In this document: positions 1 through 6,811 of the stretch, one piece after another | Layout of the letters: each line of letters starts with the position of its first letter | Numbering within the stretch: the stretch's first letter is position 1 | Assembly: GCA_965246875.1 (NCBI GenBank) | Contig: CBDFFU010000009.1 | Span: forward strand, 1 to 14,699 | DNA from: DASWYT01 sp965246875 | Lineage (GTDB): Bacteria; Pseudomonadota; Alphaproteobacteria; Micavibrionales; SZUA-601 | Length of the DNA: 14,699 nucleotides | Reading direction: 5' to 3' | The notes under the pieces: model-generated | The model's database searches: none | What the model was told of the DNA's origin: nothing | What the model saw: only the letters and a program-made list of their open reading frames with translations | Made by a program: the position numbers and the translations under genes

Positions 1-16
1 GCGGGGTTATGCGCCA

Positions 17-490
17 TTATTTGGTGGTGCAAGTGGCCTTGCCGATGTTTTTGTAATTGGCCTCGAAGGTTGGAATGCTGCCTTCCCGGCCGTTCAGATC
101 CATATCGTCAGCACCAAGACCCAGATAGATGTTGGGTTCAGCGTTGTCAGGTTTCGAAAAGCCGATTTCAAGCTTCTTTTTGGTCGAACCCCACAGGCCA
201 TGACCGATGATGTCATCATTCTTGGCATGCACAGTCAGAAAACGAAAAAGCGTTGGGCCGCAACGATTATTGTCATCAACGGAAACACCGCAAAAGTCAT
301 TGCCGCAGGCCGCGACGTCAAACGTTTTATAAAGCTTGCCCTTGGCGGAGAAGGCGGGCTTGTCATCACTTACGGTCCAACGGCCGAAATAGGAAACTTC
401 TGCCGCCCGGGCCAATGGTGCTGCAAGGGTGAGGGCTAGGCCGAAAACGGCAAATGTGGTAATCGGCGTGCGATGAGACTGTTTCAACAT
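17..490 (-). CDS. Small exported protein of unknown function
   Basis: This encodes 157 residues. The N-terminus is a convincing Sec signal peptide: basic start (KQSHR), hydrophobic stretch at about residues 11-26, and an AXA-type cleavage site at ARA-AE near residues 27-31. The mature part, about 127 residues, begins YFGRWTV and has several Cys, including the cluster ACGNDFCG, so it is probably a periplasmic, disulfide-containing domain. The layout (GRW near the start, then a CGxxFCG segment) loosely recalls DUF2147-type proteins, but I cannot assign a family. The start is well supported: an AAGGGAG Shine-Dalgarno lies about 6 bases before the ATG on the minus strand. It is divergent from the membrane-protein gene to its right, and the annotated 5' ends overlap by 18 bases, which makes the start of that neighbour doubtful, not this one. 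Confidence 0.8.
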   Translation of the reverse strand: MLKQSHRTPITTFAVFGLALTLAAPLARAAEVSYFGRWTVSDDKPAFSAKGKLYKTFDVAACGNDFCGVSVDDNNRCGPTLFRFLTVHAKNDDIIGHGLWGSTKKKLEIGFSKPDNAEPNIYLGLGADDMDLNGREGSIPTFEANYKNIGKATCTTK

Positions 491-1168
491 GAGCGACTCC
501 CTTGGGGTGTGGTCAGGCGGCGGGGGCTGAATTTCAGCCGGTGGCTGGTCTTAGCATGTGTTGCGGTTTTTGTCACGCATACTGCGGTGCGGGCGGTGGC
601 TGAAAGCTGGCTCAACGACAATTTTCCAGAGGCGCTCGCCATCAAGGTTGAAACCCTGCCGGTGATATTTCCCATCCATATGACTGCGGGGGGATTGACG
701 CTGCTGCTTGTGCCTGTGGCTTTTCTGCTGCGGGGTGGGCGCTTTCACACAAGTTTTGGCCGGGCTGCAGCGGTAACCGTTATTGTTGCCGGGCTTACGG
801 CCATTCCCGTAGCCTTGGAATATCCTGTGACGCAAATTTCGGCGTGGGGATTTGTGGCGCAGGCTTTGACCTGGCTCAGCCTGCTCGGCGTGGGTATCTG
901 GCATATCCGCCAAGGCCATATGGCAGAGCACCGTGTTTTCATGCTGATGATGGCTGCCGTCACCTCGGGAGCGCTGTTCTTCAGGTTGTTTCTGGGGCTT
1001 TGGAAAATTATCGGCTGGAAAGGCGGATTTGACACGTTTTACGCGGTGAATGCGTGGATTGCCTGGATTTTGCCCTTGGGAGGGATGATAGGCTGGCTTG
1101 CCTTTCAACACAGGACTAAACGGCCTGGGCGGCAAAAAGCGCTGGTCGCTGTGAAAGCGATCGGCTAA
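473..1168 (+). CDS. DUF2306-type integral membrane protein
   Basis: The product is a 231-residue hydrophobic protein with about six to seven membrane spans, starting with a basic N-terminus (RRRGLNFSRW) before the first helix at about residues 23-42. The segment IHMTAGGLTLLL, the loop after it with FHTSFGR, and RQGHMAEHRVFMLMMA followed by FFRLFLG match the pattern of DUF2306 (COG5395) predicted membrane proteins: a His-bearing helix, H-xx-xGR, and AEHRxFM. The molecular role of that family is unknown. The ATG at 473 lies inside the first codons of the divergent gene and has no good Shine-Dalgarno. A GTG at 509, just before the basic residues, is a plausible real start and would remove the overlap. 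The family call is from recognition of motif layout only. Confidence 0.75.
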   Translation: MRLFQHERLPWGVVRRRGLNFSRWLVLACVAVFVTHTAVRAVAESWLNDNFPEALAIKVETLPVIFPIHMTAGGLTLLLVPVAFLLRGGRFHTSFGRAAAVTVIVAGLTAIPVALEYPVTQISAWGFVAQALTWLSLLGVGIWHIRQGHMAEHRVFMLMMAAVTSGALFFRLFLGLWKIIGWKGGFDTFYAVNAWIAWILPLGGMIGWLAFQHRTKRPGRQKALVAVKAIG

Positions 1169-1177
1169 TTTTCTCCG

Positions 1178-1339
1178 ATGGAAAGCAATCATTCGCCCAA
1201 ACTGCCGATGACACCTGTCCAAAAACGGCTCTTGCGGCTGGTCATCGGTTTGGGCGCTGTGTTGGTTGTGATGTTTGTGTTTGCGCTTGGTGCCATTCTT
1301 TACCAATTGGCGCATCTGCACGGATCAGGCTTGCGGTGA
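1178..1339 (+). CDS. Small single-span membrane protein (53 aa)
   Basis: A short open frame starts with ATG 9 bases after the stop of the DUF2306-like gene and ends in TGA just before the tRNA. It encodes 53 residues: a polar N-terminus with KLPMTPVQKRLLR, then one strong hydrophobic segment (about residues 21-42, rich in Val, Leu, Gly), then a short tail YQLAHLHGSGLR. This is the topology of a one-pass inner-membrane peptide with a basic cytoplasmic side. It resembles the small DUF6476-like membrane proteins of alphaproteobacteria (basic N-terminus, one span), but the match is from memory of the pattern. Position directly after the upstream gene suggests the same transcript. The Shine-Dalgarno is weak (TTCTCCG just upstream). 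Confidence 0.5.
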   Translation: MESNHSPKLPMTPVQKRLLRLVIGLGAVLVVMFVFALGAILYQLAHLHGSGLR

Positions 1340-1370
1340 CCCTCGCGTAACGTCTAAAGGTTTTCCCGAA

Positions 1371-1445
1371 GGTCCCTTCGTCTATCGGTTAGGACGGCAG
1401 CCTCTCACGTTGCAAAGGCGGGTTCGACTCCCGCAGGGATCACCA
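1371..1445 (+). tRNA. tRNA-Glu (anticodon CTC)
   Basis: The sequence folds into a full cloverleaf. The acceptor stem is GGTCCCT with AGGGATC (one G-T pair); the D arm is GTC...GAC with loop TATCGGTTAG; the anticodon stem is GCAGC with GTTGC and loop CTCTCAC, placing anticodon CTC at 1404-1406; the T arm is GCGGG-TTCGACT-CCCGC. The discriminator base is A at 1442 and CCA at 1443-1445 is encoded in the DNA. CTC reads GAG, so this is a glutamate tRNA. Its 3' end is immediately followed by a decayed integration module, so it is the likely attachment site of an integrated element. Confidence 0.95.
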
Positions 1446-1484
1446 CCCAGAAATTAAGAGACTGAAATTGTTGTCATATTTTAA

Positions 1485-1536
1485 AAGTGGGACACTTTTT
1501 GGGGAAATTGATTTTTATTATGAAAATGTCCCACTT
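1485..1536. repeat. Inverted repeat beside the tRNA 3' end
   Basis: AAGTGGGACA at 1485-1494 is repeated exactly as its reverse complement TGTCCCACTT at 1527-1536, with 32 AT-rich bases between. It lies between the tRNA-Glu 3' end and the remnant of the integrase gene. This is where the attachment region and recombinase arm-type sites would be expected. A role as integrase/excisionase binding sites, or as a stem-loop terminator for the integrase transcript, is inference. Confidence 0.55.
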
Positions 1537-1565
1537 GTTAAGTGTGGAATGCCATGTAGATGGGA

Positions 1566-2379
1566 CTAAGAGTGTTTTGCCAAATCAATGGCCAGACGTT
1601 TGTATTGTGTCATATGCCCCAGATTTGTTGTGTCCAACACGGCCTGCAATTGCGGTAGGATTGGTAGGTCTACTTCAGCTCTGGTTTTGCGATGCCGGAA
1701 CTCTAGCCAACCGTCTACTTAAGTGTTGACGGCCCAGTAAGACAACATCGCCACGCCTTGACCCCGTGTAGAGCAAAAGTGCCATGGCCAATCGGGCTAC
1801 CGAACCGAGTGGGTGACGGTCTTCAAACTTATGCACTTCGGCAATGGTCCAGGTGTGGTGGCCGTCAGTTTTTGTTCTAATTTTTGAAATTTCAGCAACT
1901 GGGTTTCGCTTTGCAATTCCGCGATCGACTGCAAGCTTGAACAATGCTCTGAGGGTCTTTAAAAGGCCATTGGCAGCTTCTGGTCTGTCTGCGCGATCAT
2001 CAAGCCAGACTCGCACATGTCTCGCTTCAATCTTCGCGAACGGCTTCTGACCAATTGCCGGGTGCAAGTTTATGAGTATGCGACGGCGCGTATTACGTGT
2101 GAGAGGAGCCAACTCGACTTTGAAAGTCGTGGAATTGAAGTAAGTGTGGCAAAGCCATGCGAAAGAACCTTCGCTTACGCGTTGTAGGCCGCCAGCCTTG
2201 ACGGTAAGTTTCTTGAGAGCGTCTTGGTAAGTCTCCATGAATTCTTCCGATCCCGGAATTCCTGGCAGTCGCACTTTCTGTTGATCTTTGACGCGGAAAT
2301 AGAATCTGTCATTACCGTGTCGGTCGATATCTCTGACAACGTGTTTCAAATCGATCTTGACCATAGTGCCCTCGTTCAT
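1566..2379 (-). pseudogene. Tyrosine recombinase (phage/island integrase), broken
   Basis: The frame from 2379 reads 234 residues with the layout of tyrosine-recombinase integrases: an N-terminal core-binding part (FAWLCHTYFNS ... RNTRRRILINLHPAIGQKPF, about residues 73-115) and the start of the catalytic domain (WTIAEVHKFE ... LLLYTGSRRGDVVLLGRQHL, about residues 177-220). It contains the first catalytic Arg, R208 in TGSRR. The frame then stops (TGA near 1675), but the next frame carries on the family sequence (VDLPILPQLQAVLD) and ends at 1566-1568 with QYKRLAIDLAKHS. The second half of the active site, the HxxR and the tyrosine nucleophile, is absent. The enzyme is therefore inactive through at least one frameshift plus loss of about 80 residues. 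The ATG at 2379 overlaps the stop of the upstream excisionase gene (ATGA); an internal ATG at 2364 is an alternative start. Confidence 0.85.
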
Positions 2380-2606
2380 GCGCGGACACCATCGAAGGGA
2401 TTGGCTTCATCGCCCGGCTGTTCCCCATTGGGCAACTTGTTAAAGGCAATGTCAAGTTCTTGTCTGTCCCACACTTTGCGGCTGTTGATTAATTTGGGTT
2501 TCGGCATACGACCTTCATCGACCAATGTGTCAAAAAGTGTTGTTCCTATCCCAATATAAAACGCAGCGGATTCACGGCTCAGGCCGCGTGGATCGATGGG
2601 TAACAT
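2376..2606 (-). CDS. AlpA/excisionase-type small DNA-binding protein
   Basis: A 76-residue protein begins MLPIDPRGLSRESAAFYIGI. The segment RGLSRESAAFYIGIGTTLFDTLVDEGRMPKP is a winged-helix/MerR-like helix-turn-helix (about residues 7-36), followed by KVWDRQELDIAFNKLP. This is the typical layout of the small AlpA-like proteins encoded immediately upstream of integrases in rhizobial integrated elements, where they act as recombination-directionality factors or regulators of the integrase. Its TGA stop overlaps the integrase ATG (ATGA), a translational-coupling arrangement. A TTG at 2618 would give four more residues; I prefer the ATG at 2606 because the TTG has no better ribosome binding site. 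With its partner integrase dead it is probably vestigial, although the frame itself is intact. Confidence 0.75.
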   Translation of the reverse strand: MLPIDPRGLSRESAAFYIGIGTTLFDTLVDEGRMPKPKLINSRKVWDRQELDIAFNKLPNGEQPGDEANPFDGVRA

Positions 2607-3054
2607 ACGCTTGTCCAAGTTTTGGCTCTTTGAATTTAAAAGATATCCTTGCTATGTAAATCGCCGCAAACTCGATCTTCACACTCGAAAAAACGTGACT
2701 TATTCGGCTGATGTTTTGACCTGCTAACGAGAGCGAACTCAATTGGGAAACGGAGGTAAAAGCGGGATACCTGATGAACGAAAGTTTGAGTGAAAGCGTC
2801 TGATCTGGCCTCATTCATCATCTGACGCGGATTGGAATATCGTCGCCTTGTCCATGATGAAAGATTGGCCGCGGTTATGCTGGCAACTGTACCGTTCGAA
2901 ATAATGGCTAGGCAAACAAAGATATGCCCGACATGGCCGCCGAACGGGGCAAGTGCTGATGAAGTGCATTATTTTCTCTTTGCAATGAGCAATGTGGGTA
3001 ATGGTTGGATGTTGGCATGAAACTTCGCGTCGAATTTTTGGCTGAGTTGCGGGC
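2607..3054. other. Region without a recognisable intact gene
   Basis: About 450 bases between the excisionase start and the possible gene remnant next to the IS. Several short open frames occur on both strands, but none has a ribosome binding site, a recognisable domain or a codon pattern like that of its neighbours. An imperfect inverted repeat (GCGTCTGAT at 2796-2804 with ATCTGACGC at 2820-2828) is the only structure seen. The stretch just above 2606 should hold the promoter of the excisionase-integrase pair, but no clear -35/-10 pair stands out. Confidence 0.5.
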
Positions 3055-3150
3055 TTAATTCTTGCTGGGATCGTATCCGGAGGCGAGCGCTCGCAGCAAG
3101 CCATCCCTGTCAGCTTCATACGCTGCAATAAAGGATTTTGGTGCCCCAGT
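3055..3150 (-). pseudogene. Possible C-terminal gene remnant abutting IS21
   Basis: On the minus strand an open frame runs out of the IS21 left end at 3150 and ends at TAA 3055-3057. Its 31 residues look protein-like (SFIAAYEADRDGLLRALA, ending SGYDPSKN): charged, helix-forming and free of stops. It has no start of its own, so it could be the tail of a gene cut by the insertion. I do not recognise the family, and it does not resemble the C-terminus expected for the flavoprotein truncated on the other side of the IS. It may also be chance coding potential. Confidence 0.3.
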
Positions 3151-3177
3151 TGTTAATTTACACTGAGAACTGACCCG
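3151..3177 (+). repeat. IS21 left terminal inverted repeat
   Basis: It starts TGTTAATTTACACTGAGA and ends TGACCCG, and it pairs with 5683-5709 at 21 of 27 positions. A second, related motif, CACTGAGATTTGACCCG, lies at 3185-3201, as expected for transposase-binding repeats at IS21 ends. Confidence 0.8.
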
Positions 3178-3332
3178 GGATTTTCACTGAGATTTGACCC
3201 GTGTAGTTTGTTTATGTCTGCCTTTGCTTGTTTGAGTCAATTGATTTTAGATTTGGTCGGCCTGCGCCCGAAGACCGCGCGGATTAAAGCGCTTGCGGCG
3301 GCGGGTGCAGGCCCTTGTTATGGTGAGCAGGT

Positions 3333-4076
3333 TCATTCTCGGTTTTTAAAACGCCAGCTGTCGTTTCCGGTTTCGAGGATGTGGCAGTGATGTGTCAGGC
3401 GGTCGAGCAATGCCGTTGTCATCTTGGCATCACCAAACACATTGGCCCATTCACTGAAGCTGAGATTGGTGGTGATGATGATGCTGGTCTGCTCATAGAG
3501 TTTGCTGAGCAGATGGAACAGCAGGGCCCCACCCGATGAGCTGAAGGGCAAATAGCCCAGCTCGTCAAGGATGATGAGATCAAGGCGCAGCAGACGCTCA
3601 GCAATCTGGCCTGCCTTGTTCATGGCCTTTTCCTGTTCAAGCGCGTTGACCAGATCAACGGTGGCATAGAACCTTGCTTTTTTGCGGTTGTGCGTGACGG
3701 CTTGCACCGCCAGTGCCGTGGCAATATGGGTTTTGCCTATGCCTGGCCCACCAATGAGAACAACATTGTGGGTGTCGTCAATGAAAGTGCCGGCGTGCAA
3801 TTGCCTGACCAAAGCTTCACCCACCTCACTGGAAGCAAAGTCAAAGCCCGCCATATCCTTGTAAGCAGGAAAGCGCGCCGCCTTGATCTGATAATCAATC
3901 GATCTGACCTCGCGCTCAGCGGTCTCGGCTTTGAGGAGTTGCGACAACATGGGGACTGCAGCCTCAAAGGCTGGCGATGCCTGTTCCATAAGATCAGTAA
4001 CCGCTTGGGCCATGCCATACATCTTCAGCGCGCGTAGCATGATGATGACAGCACCACTGGCAGGATCATGACGCAT
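3333..4076 (-). CDS. istB: IS21 helper ATPase IstB
   Basis: The product is a complete 247-residue IstB, an AAA+/DnaA-like ATPase that assists the IstA transposase in target selection and strand transfer. It shows Walker A GGPGIGKTH, Walker B LDLIILDELGY, sensor-type IITTNLSFSEW, and the C-terminal DRLTHHCHILETGNDSWRFK typical of the family. I chose the ATG at 4076 (MRHDPASGAV) rather than the upstream frame start at 4130, because the protein family begins there and because the original istA reading frame overlaps it by 11 bases, the usual istA-istB coupling. The gene appears intact, with no lesion visible, so the ATPase may still be made although its partner istA carries a frameshift. Confidence 0.92.
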   Translation of the reverse strand: MRHDPASGAVIIMLRALKMYGMAQAVTDLMEQASPAFEAAVPMLSQLLKAETAEREVRSIDYQIKAARFPAYKDMAGFDFASSEVGEALVRQLHAGTFIDDTHNVVLIGGPGIGKTHIATALAVQAVTHNRKKARFYATVDLVNALEQEKAMNKAGQIAERLLRLDLIILDELGYLPFSSSGGALLFHLLSKLYEQTSIIITTNLSFSEWANVFGDAKMTTALLDRLTHHCHILETGNDSWRFKNRE

Positions 4077-5597
4077 GGCGCAGTCCCTTTCCGACGTGGG
4101 TTGCGCGCAAGGTGTCGTAGCGCTCAACATCGGCCTTTGGTTCGCAGGCCAGGCTCAAGGCCTGAGGTGCGTCAATATCCGGTGCCGGGAACTTGCCGTC
4201 CAATAGCCGATGTAAAAGGTGAGGATATGTGTCTTGCTGGGAACGCCTGCTTCGAGCGCCAACTCAACAGCGGAGAGGACCGCGTGCTCGTCATGCTGCA
4301 AAACCAGCGCCAGGATATCGACCATCTCGCGGTCTCCACCCAGCCGTTTGAGCAGATGGCCCTGCAAACGCCTGAATGCATCCGGCATCTCAGTGAAGGG
4401 TGCGCCATTGCGGAGTGCTCCGGGTTTGCGCTGAAGAACGGCCAGATAATGCCGCCAGTCATAGATGGTGCGCCCCGGAAGATGAGACCTGTTGATGCGC
4501 CGCACATGCTCGCAAAGGATTTGCCCTTCTGCCGCAATAGCGATCTTGTTCGGATAGACCCTGACACTGACCGGGCGATTGGCAAAGGAGGCAGGCACAC
4601 TGTAACGATTACGTTCAAAGGATATCAAGCACGTTGGCGATACGCGCTTGGCCTGTTCAACAAAACCATCAAAGAGACGGCCCAGCGGCATTAAGCTTGG
4701 CTTCTCCGCTGCCCATACTTCGGCAATCGTTCCGGGCAGCGCGCCATGCTGGATATGGCTCCACTCTTCAATGCAGCGTTGCTCCAGCCATTCATTGAGG
4801 GCATCGATCGTGGCAAAGGCAGGCATCACTTGCCAGAAGCGACGGCGGCTATCCTGCACGTTCTTCTCAATCTGTCCTTTCTCCCAGCCTGAAGCCGGAT
4901 TGCAAAACTGCGGATCAAACAAATAATGACTGGCCATGGCGCTAAAGCGCGCATTGACTTGGCGGGCTTTACCGATGCCGATCCGGTCAACGGCCGTCTT
5001 CATGTTATCAAATATCCCACGCCCGGCGATGCCACCCAGAACGCGGAAGGCTTGGGTCAGGGCATCAAAAAGCATCTCATGGGTTTGCAAGGGATAGGCT
5101 CTAACAATAAACGCGCGGCTGTATGCCAGCTTCGTATGCGCCGCCTGCACCTTCGTGCGCTCACCGCCAATCACCGCCCAGTCTTCGCTCCAGTCAAACT
5201 GAAACGCTTCTCCGGGCTGAAACACCAAAGGCACATAAGTACCGCGTCCGCTCATCTGCTGCTCGCGTAAACGGTCTGCCTTCCACTCGCGCACAAAGGC
5301 CGCGACCCGGCCATAAGACCCTTGATATCCCAAAACCACCAGCACTGCATGCAGCTGCTTGGCGGTGCGCTTATATTTACGCGACTTAGTGGCATCGGTT
5401 CGCAGCCATAGAGCCAGTTTATCCGCAAACTCTGCCGGCTTGCTTGGCCGGTCAGGAACCCTGAACTTCGGTTCCACCGTATCGTCCCGCAGATATCTGC
5501 GCACTGTGTTGCGCGACAAACCTGTCCGCCTCGAAATCTCTCGGATCGACAGTCCCTCACGAAAATGCCAACGCCGAATTACACTCAATAATGCCAT
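4066..5597 (-). pseudogene. istA: IS21 transposase IstA, frameshifted near the C-terminus
   Basis: From the ATG at 5597 (MALLSVIRRWHFREGLSIRE) the frame encodes an IstA transposase: an N-terminal helix-turn-helix (REISRRTGLSRNTVRRYL), then an RNase-H-fold DDE domain with QFDWSEDWAVIGGERTK (first Asp), GIFDNMKTAVD (second Asp) and ASGWEKGQIEKNVQD (Glu). The family sequence continues to GVPSKTHIL, where one base is missing at about 4211-4224; the main frame then runs through foreign residues to a stop at 4155-4157. The adjacent frame restores the expected tail (PAPDIDAPQAL ... LRHAS) and stops at 4066-4068, overlapping istB. The catalytic core is complete and only about the last 50 residues are affected, so partial activity is possible. 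An assembly error in a single base would look the same. The longer frame back to 5663 reaches the terminal repeat and is not the real start. Confidence 0.85.
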
Positions 5598-5682
5598 CTC
5601 GATCACTCCATGTTCCCTCCAGCAGCAGCGCCGGAGGAGGTTGAAACATGGGTCACTTCTCAATGGAAATTTATGCCCCTAA

Positions 5683-5709
5683 CGGGTCAAATCTAAGTGG
5701 TAATCAACA
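5683..5709 (-). repeat. IS21 right terminal inverted repeat
   Basis: Read on the minus strand it starts TGTTGATTACCACTTAGA and ends TGACCCG, mirroring the left end. The inner related motif GGGTCACTTCTCAATG lies at about 5650-5665. The TAG inside this repeat (5693-5695) terminates the interrupted flavoprotein frame. Confidence 0.8.
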
Positions 5710-6208
5710 CATAACCCGCAGCCTTACCACGCAAGGCCGCCGCACGGTGTGCACGTCTAAGATTTTTGATGTCCTGTTTGTCCATGGCGCGGGCGGAAAC
5801 GGGATCGTTGAAATAACTCGAAGTCGGTCGTGCTGAAGCCGCCACCGGAATTTCGCGTGACCATAGGTTATTGGCGGTGAAGCCGGAATGGGAAAGCTCT
5901 AAGCCTGCCAATGAATTGTGTTCATGAACTTTTTCGACAATGCGTGCATGCATGGGAATGTCTTGATCACTCCAGATACGAAGCTCCACATAGGGTGTCA
6001 CTTCAGATGTGGGATGAATTTCGCACATTTCCGTGCACACCACCGCCCAGCCACCTTCAGCTTTCATGCCGCGCATGGCAGCTAATGCTGAAGGATCGCG
6101 CCAGCCCATGCCGTTACAATGCGGCACTTGATAGAAGCGATTACGCGCCGTAACCGGACCGATTTTCACCGGCTCAAATAATATGTCATAGCGAGGATCG
6201 CGGGTCAT
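5693..6208 (-). pseudogene. Trimethylamine-dehydrogenase-like flavoprotein, 3' end lost to IS21
   Basis: The remaining 171 residues are the N-terminal part of an Old-Yellow-Enzyme-type FMN barrel of the trimethylamine/dimethylamine dehydrogenase group, whose members oxidatively demethylate amines and are about 700 residues long. MTRDPRYDILFEP, IGPVTARNRFYQVPHCNGMG, EGGWAVVCTE and AGLELSHSG match that group. Cys31 in VPHC stands at the place of the Cys that attaches FMN covalently in trimethylamine dehydrogenase. After GKAAGY the frame enters the IS21 right end, which adds about five residues and a TAG. The rest of the FMN barrel, the 4Fe-4S cluster site and the nucleotide-binding domains are missing, so the product cannot function. 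The start at 6208 is certain: ATGA overlap with the cupin stop. Related stachydrine-type demethylases are an alternative subfamily. Confidence 0.85.
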
Positions 6209-6807
6209 TCGAGAGAGAACTCTGGACCTGCAATGTGGACAGCCAGCAGGCAACCATTTGGCGTGGTTGAACAATGTTCTGTTCCATCCCTAAACCAGAC
6301 AAGATCACCCTTTTTGAAAACGGTGCCATCATTTTCAATCAGCTCGCCATCAAGAATCAGAAACTGTTCATGACCATTGTGACGGTGAGCCCGCGTCGTC
6401 ATGCCAGCGGGCATTCGGTAAACATGGAAACCAACGCCTAGCGGAAGGTCATCATCATTCTGTAGAATACTATCGCCATAAGCTTTACCATCGTCGTAGA
6501 CAAAGGGCTTAAATTCAGCGGAATAAATATTGGCTACACGACGATCTTTTGGGTCAACAGGTTTCATCATCTTGGTTTCCTCTGCAATTTCAGTTTGTCG
6601 ATTAAATGCTGCAATAATGTTGAATGGATTGGTCTGATCATCTTTGGCAAGACCGCGATAGATCTCTAAAACCACATCTGTGAGACTGCCTTTCTGATAA
6701 AAATACATGGCCGCTGCATAACGCATTCTGCCAGCTCCATCGCTTGCAGATGGCGAGTGGAGCTGCTCAAACTGCGCACGATCTTCTTTGTTTGAGACAA
6801 CAATCAT
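6205..6807 (-). CDS. Cupin-domain protein of the amine operon
   Basis: This is a 200-residue cytoplasmic protein. Residues 1-75 are a helical part with YAAAMYFYQKGSLTDVVLEIYRGL that I cannot assign. Residues 95-200 form a cupin barrel with a standard metal site: HRHNGHE (H141, H143, E147) and H178 in FRDGTEHCS. Cupins of this kind bind Fe, Mn or Zn and act as dioxygenases, isomerases, lyases or ligand sensors; the reaction here is unknown. It follows potC-like by 4 bases and overlaps the flavoprotein gene by 4, so it is part of the operon and likely acts on a pathway intermediate. I placed the start at 6807 (MIVVSNKEDR), just after the upstream stop; the longer frame to 6888 would run back into the permease gene. 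Confidence 0.75.
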   Translation of the reverse strand: MIVVSNKEDRAQFEQLHSPSASDGAGRMRYAAAMYFYQKGSLTDVVLEIYRGLAKDDQTNPFNIIAAFNRQTEIAEETKMMKPVDPKDRRVANIYSAEFKPFVYDDGKAYGDSILQNDDDLPLGVGFHVYRMPAGMTTRAHRHNGHEQFLILDGELIENDGTVFKKGDLVWFRDGTEHCSTTPNGCLLAVHIAGPEFSLE

Positions 6808-6811
6808 CAAT

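Larger units (their letters stand above)
3151..5709 (-). mobile_element. IS21-family insertion sequence
   Basis: A 2559-base element carries the istA-istB pair on the minus strand, bounded by imperfect terminal inverted repeats that begin TGTT. The outer 27 bases at 3151-3177 and 5683-5709 agree at 21 positions and share ...TGACCCG. Each end also has a second, inner copy of the GAGAxxTGACCC motif (3185-3201 on the left, about 5650-5665 on the right), the multiple-site terminus typical of IS21 elements. The length fits the family. No target-site duplication is visible: left flank GCCCCAGT, right flank CATAACCC. On the right it sits inside a flavoprotein gene and supplies the stop codon that ends it. 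Confidence 0.9.

Noticed and set aside
551..1321. A 256-residue minus-strand open frame across the DUF2306-like gene
   Set aside because: It is rich in His, Arg, Gln and Pro, has no domain, and is antisense to a credible membrane-protein gene and the small membrane-protein gene.
2796..2828. Imperfect inverted repeat GCGTCTGAT / ATCTGACGC
   Set aside because: One mismatch in short arms, no T-run and no gene end beside it; chance is a sufficient explanation.
2832..3020. A 62-residue plus-strand frame before the IS
   Set aside because: It has no recognisable domain, no clear ribosome binding site and no upstream continuation. It could be a decayed fragment but nothing supports a call.
2811..3128. 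A 105-residue minus-strand frame in the region left of the IS
   Set aside because: Its composition (many Cys, His, Arg, Pro) is unlike a real protein, and it has no ribosome binding site or domain. It also overlaps the more protein-like remnant frame at 3055-3150.
4068..5389. Long plus-strand open frames across istA (for example 4068-4694 and 4926-5270)
   Set aside because: They are antisense shadows of the IS21 transposase, which has unmistakable family motifs on the minus strand.
3141..5720. Target-site duplication of the IS21 element
   Set aside because: The bases next to both ends (GCCCCAGT and CATAACCC) share no direct repeat, so no duplication can be claimed.
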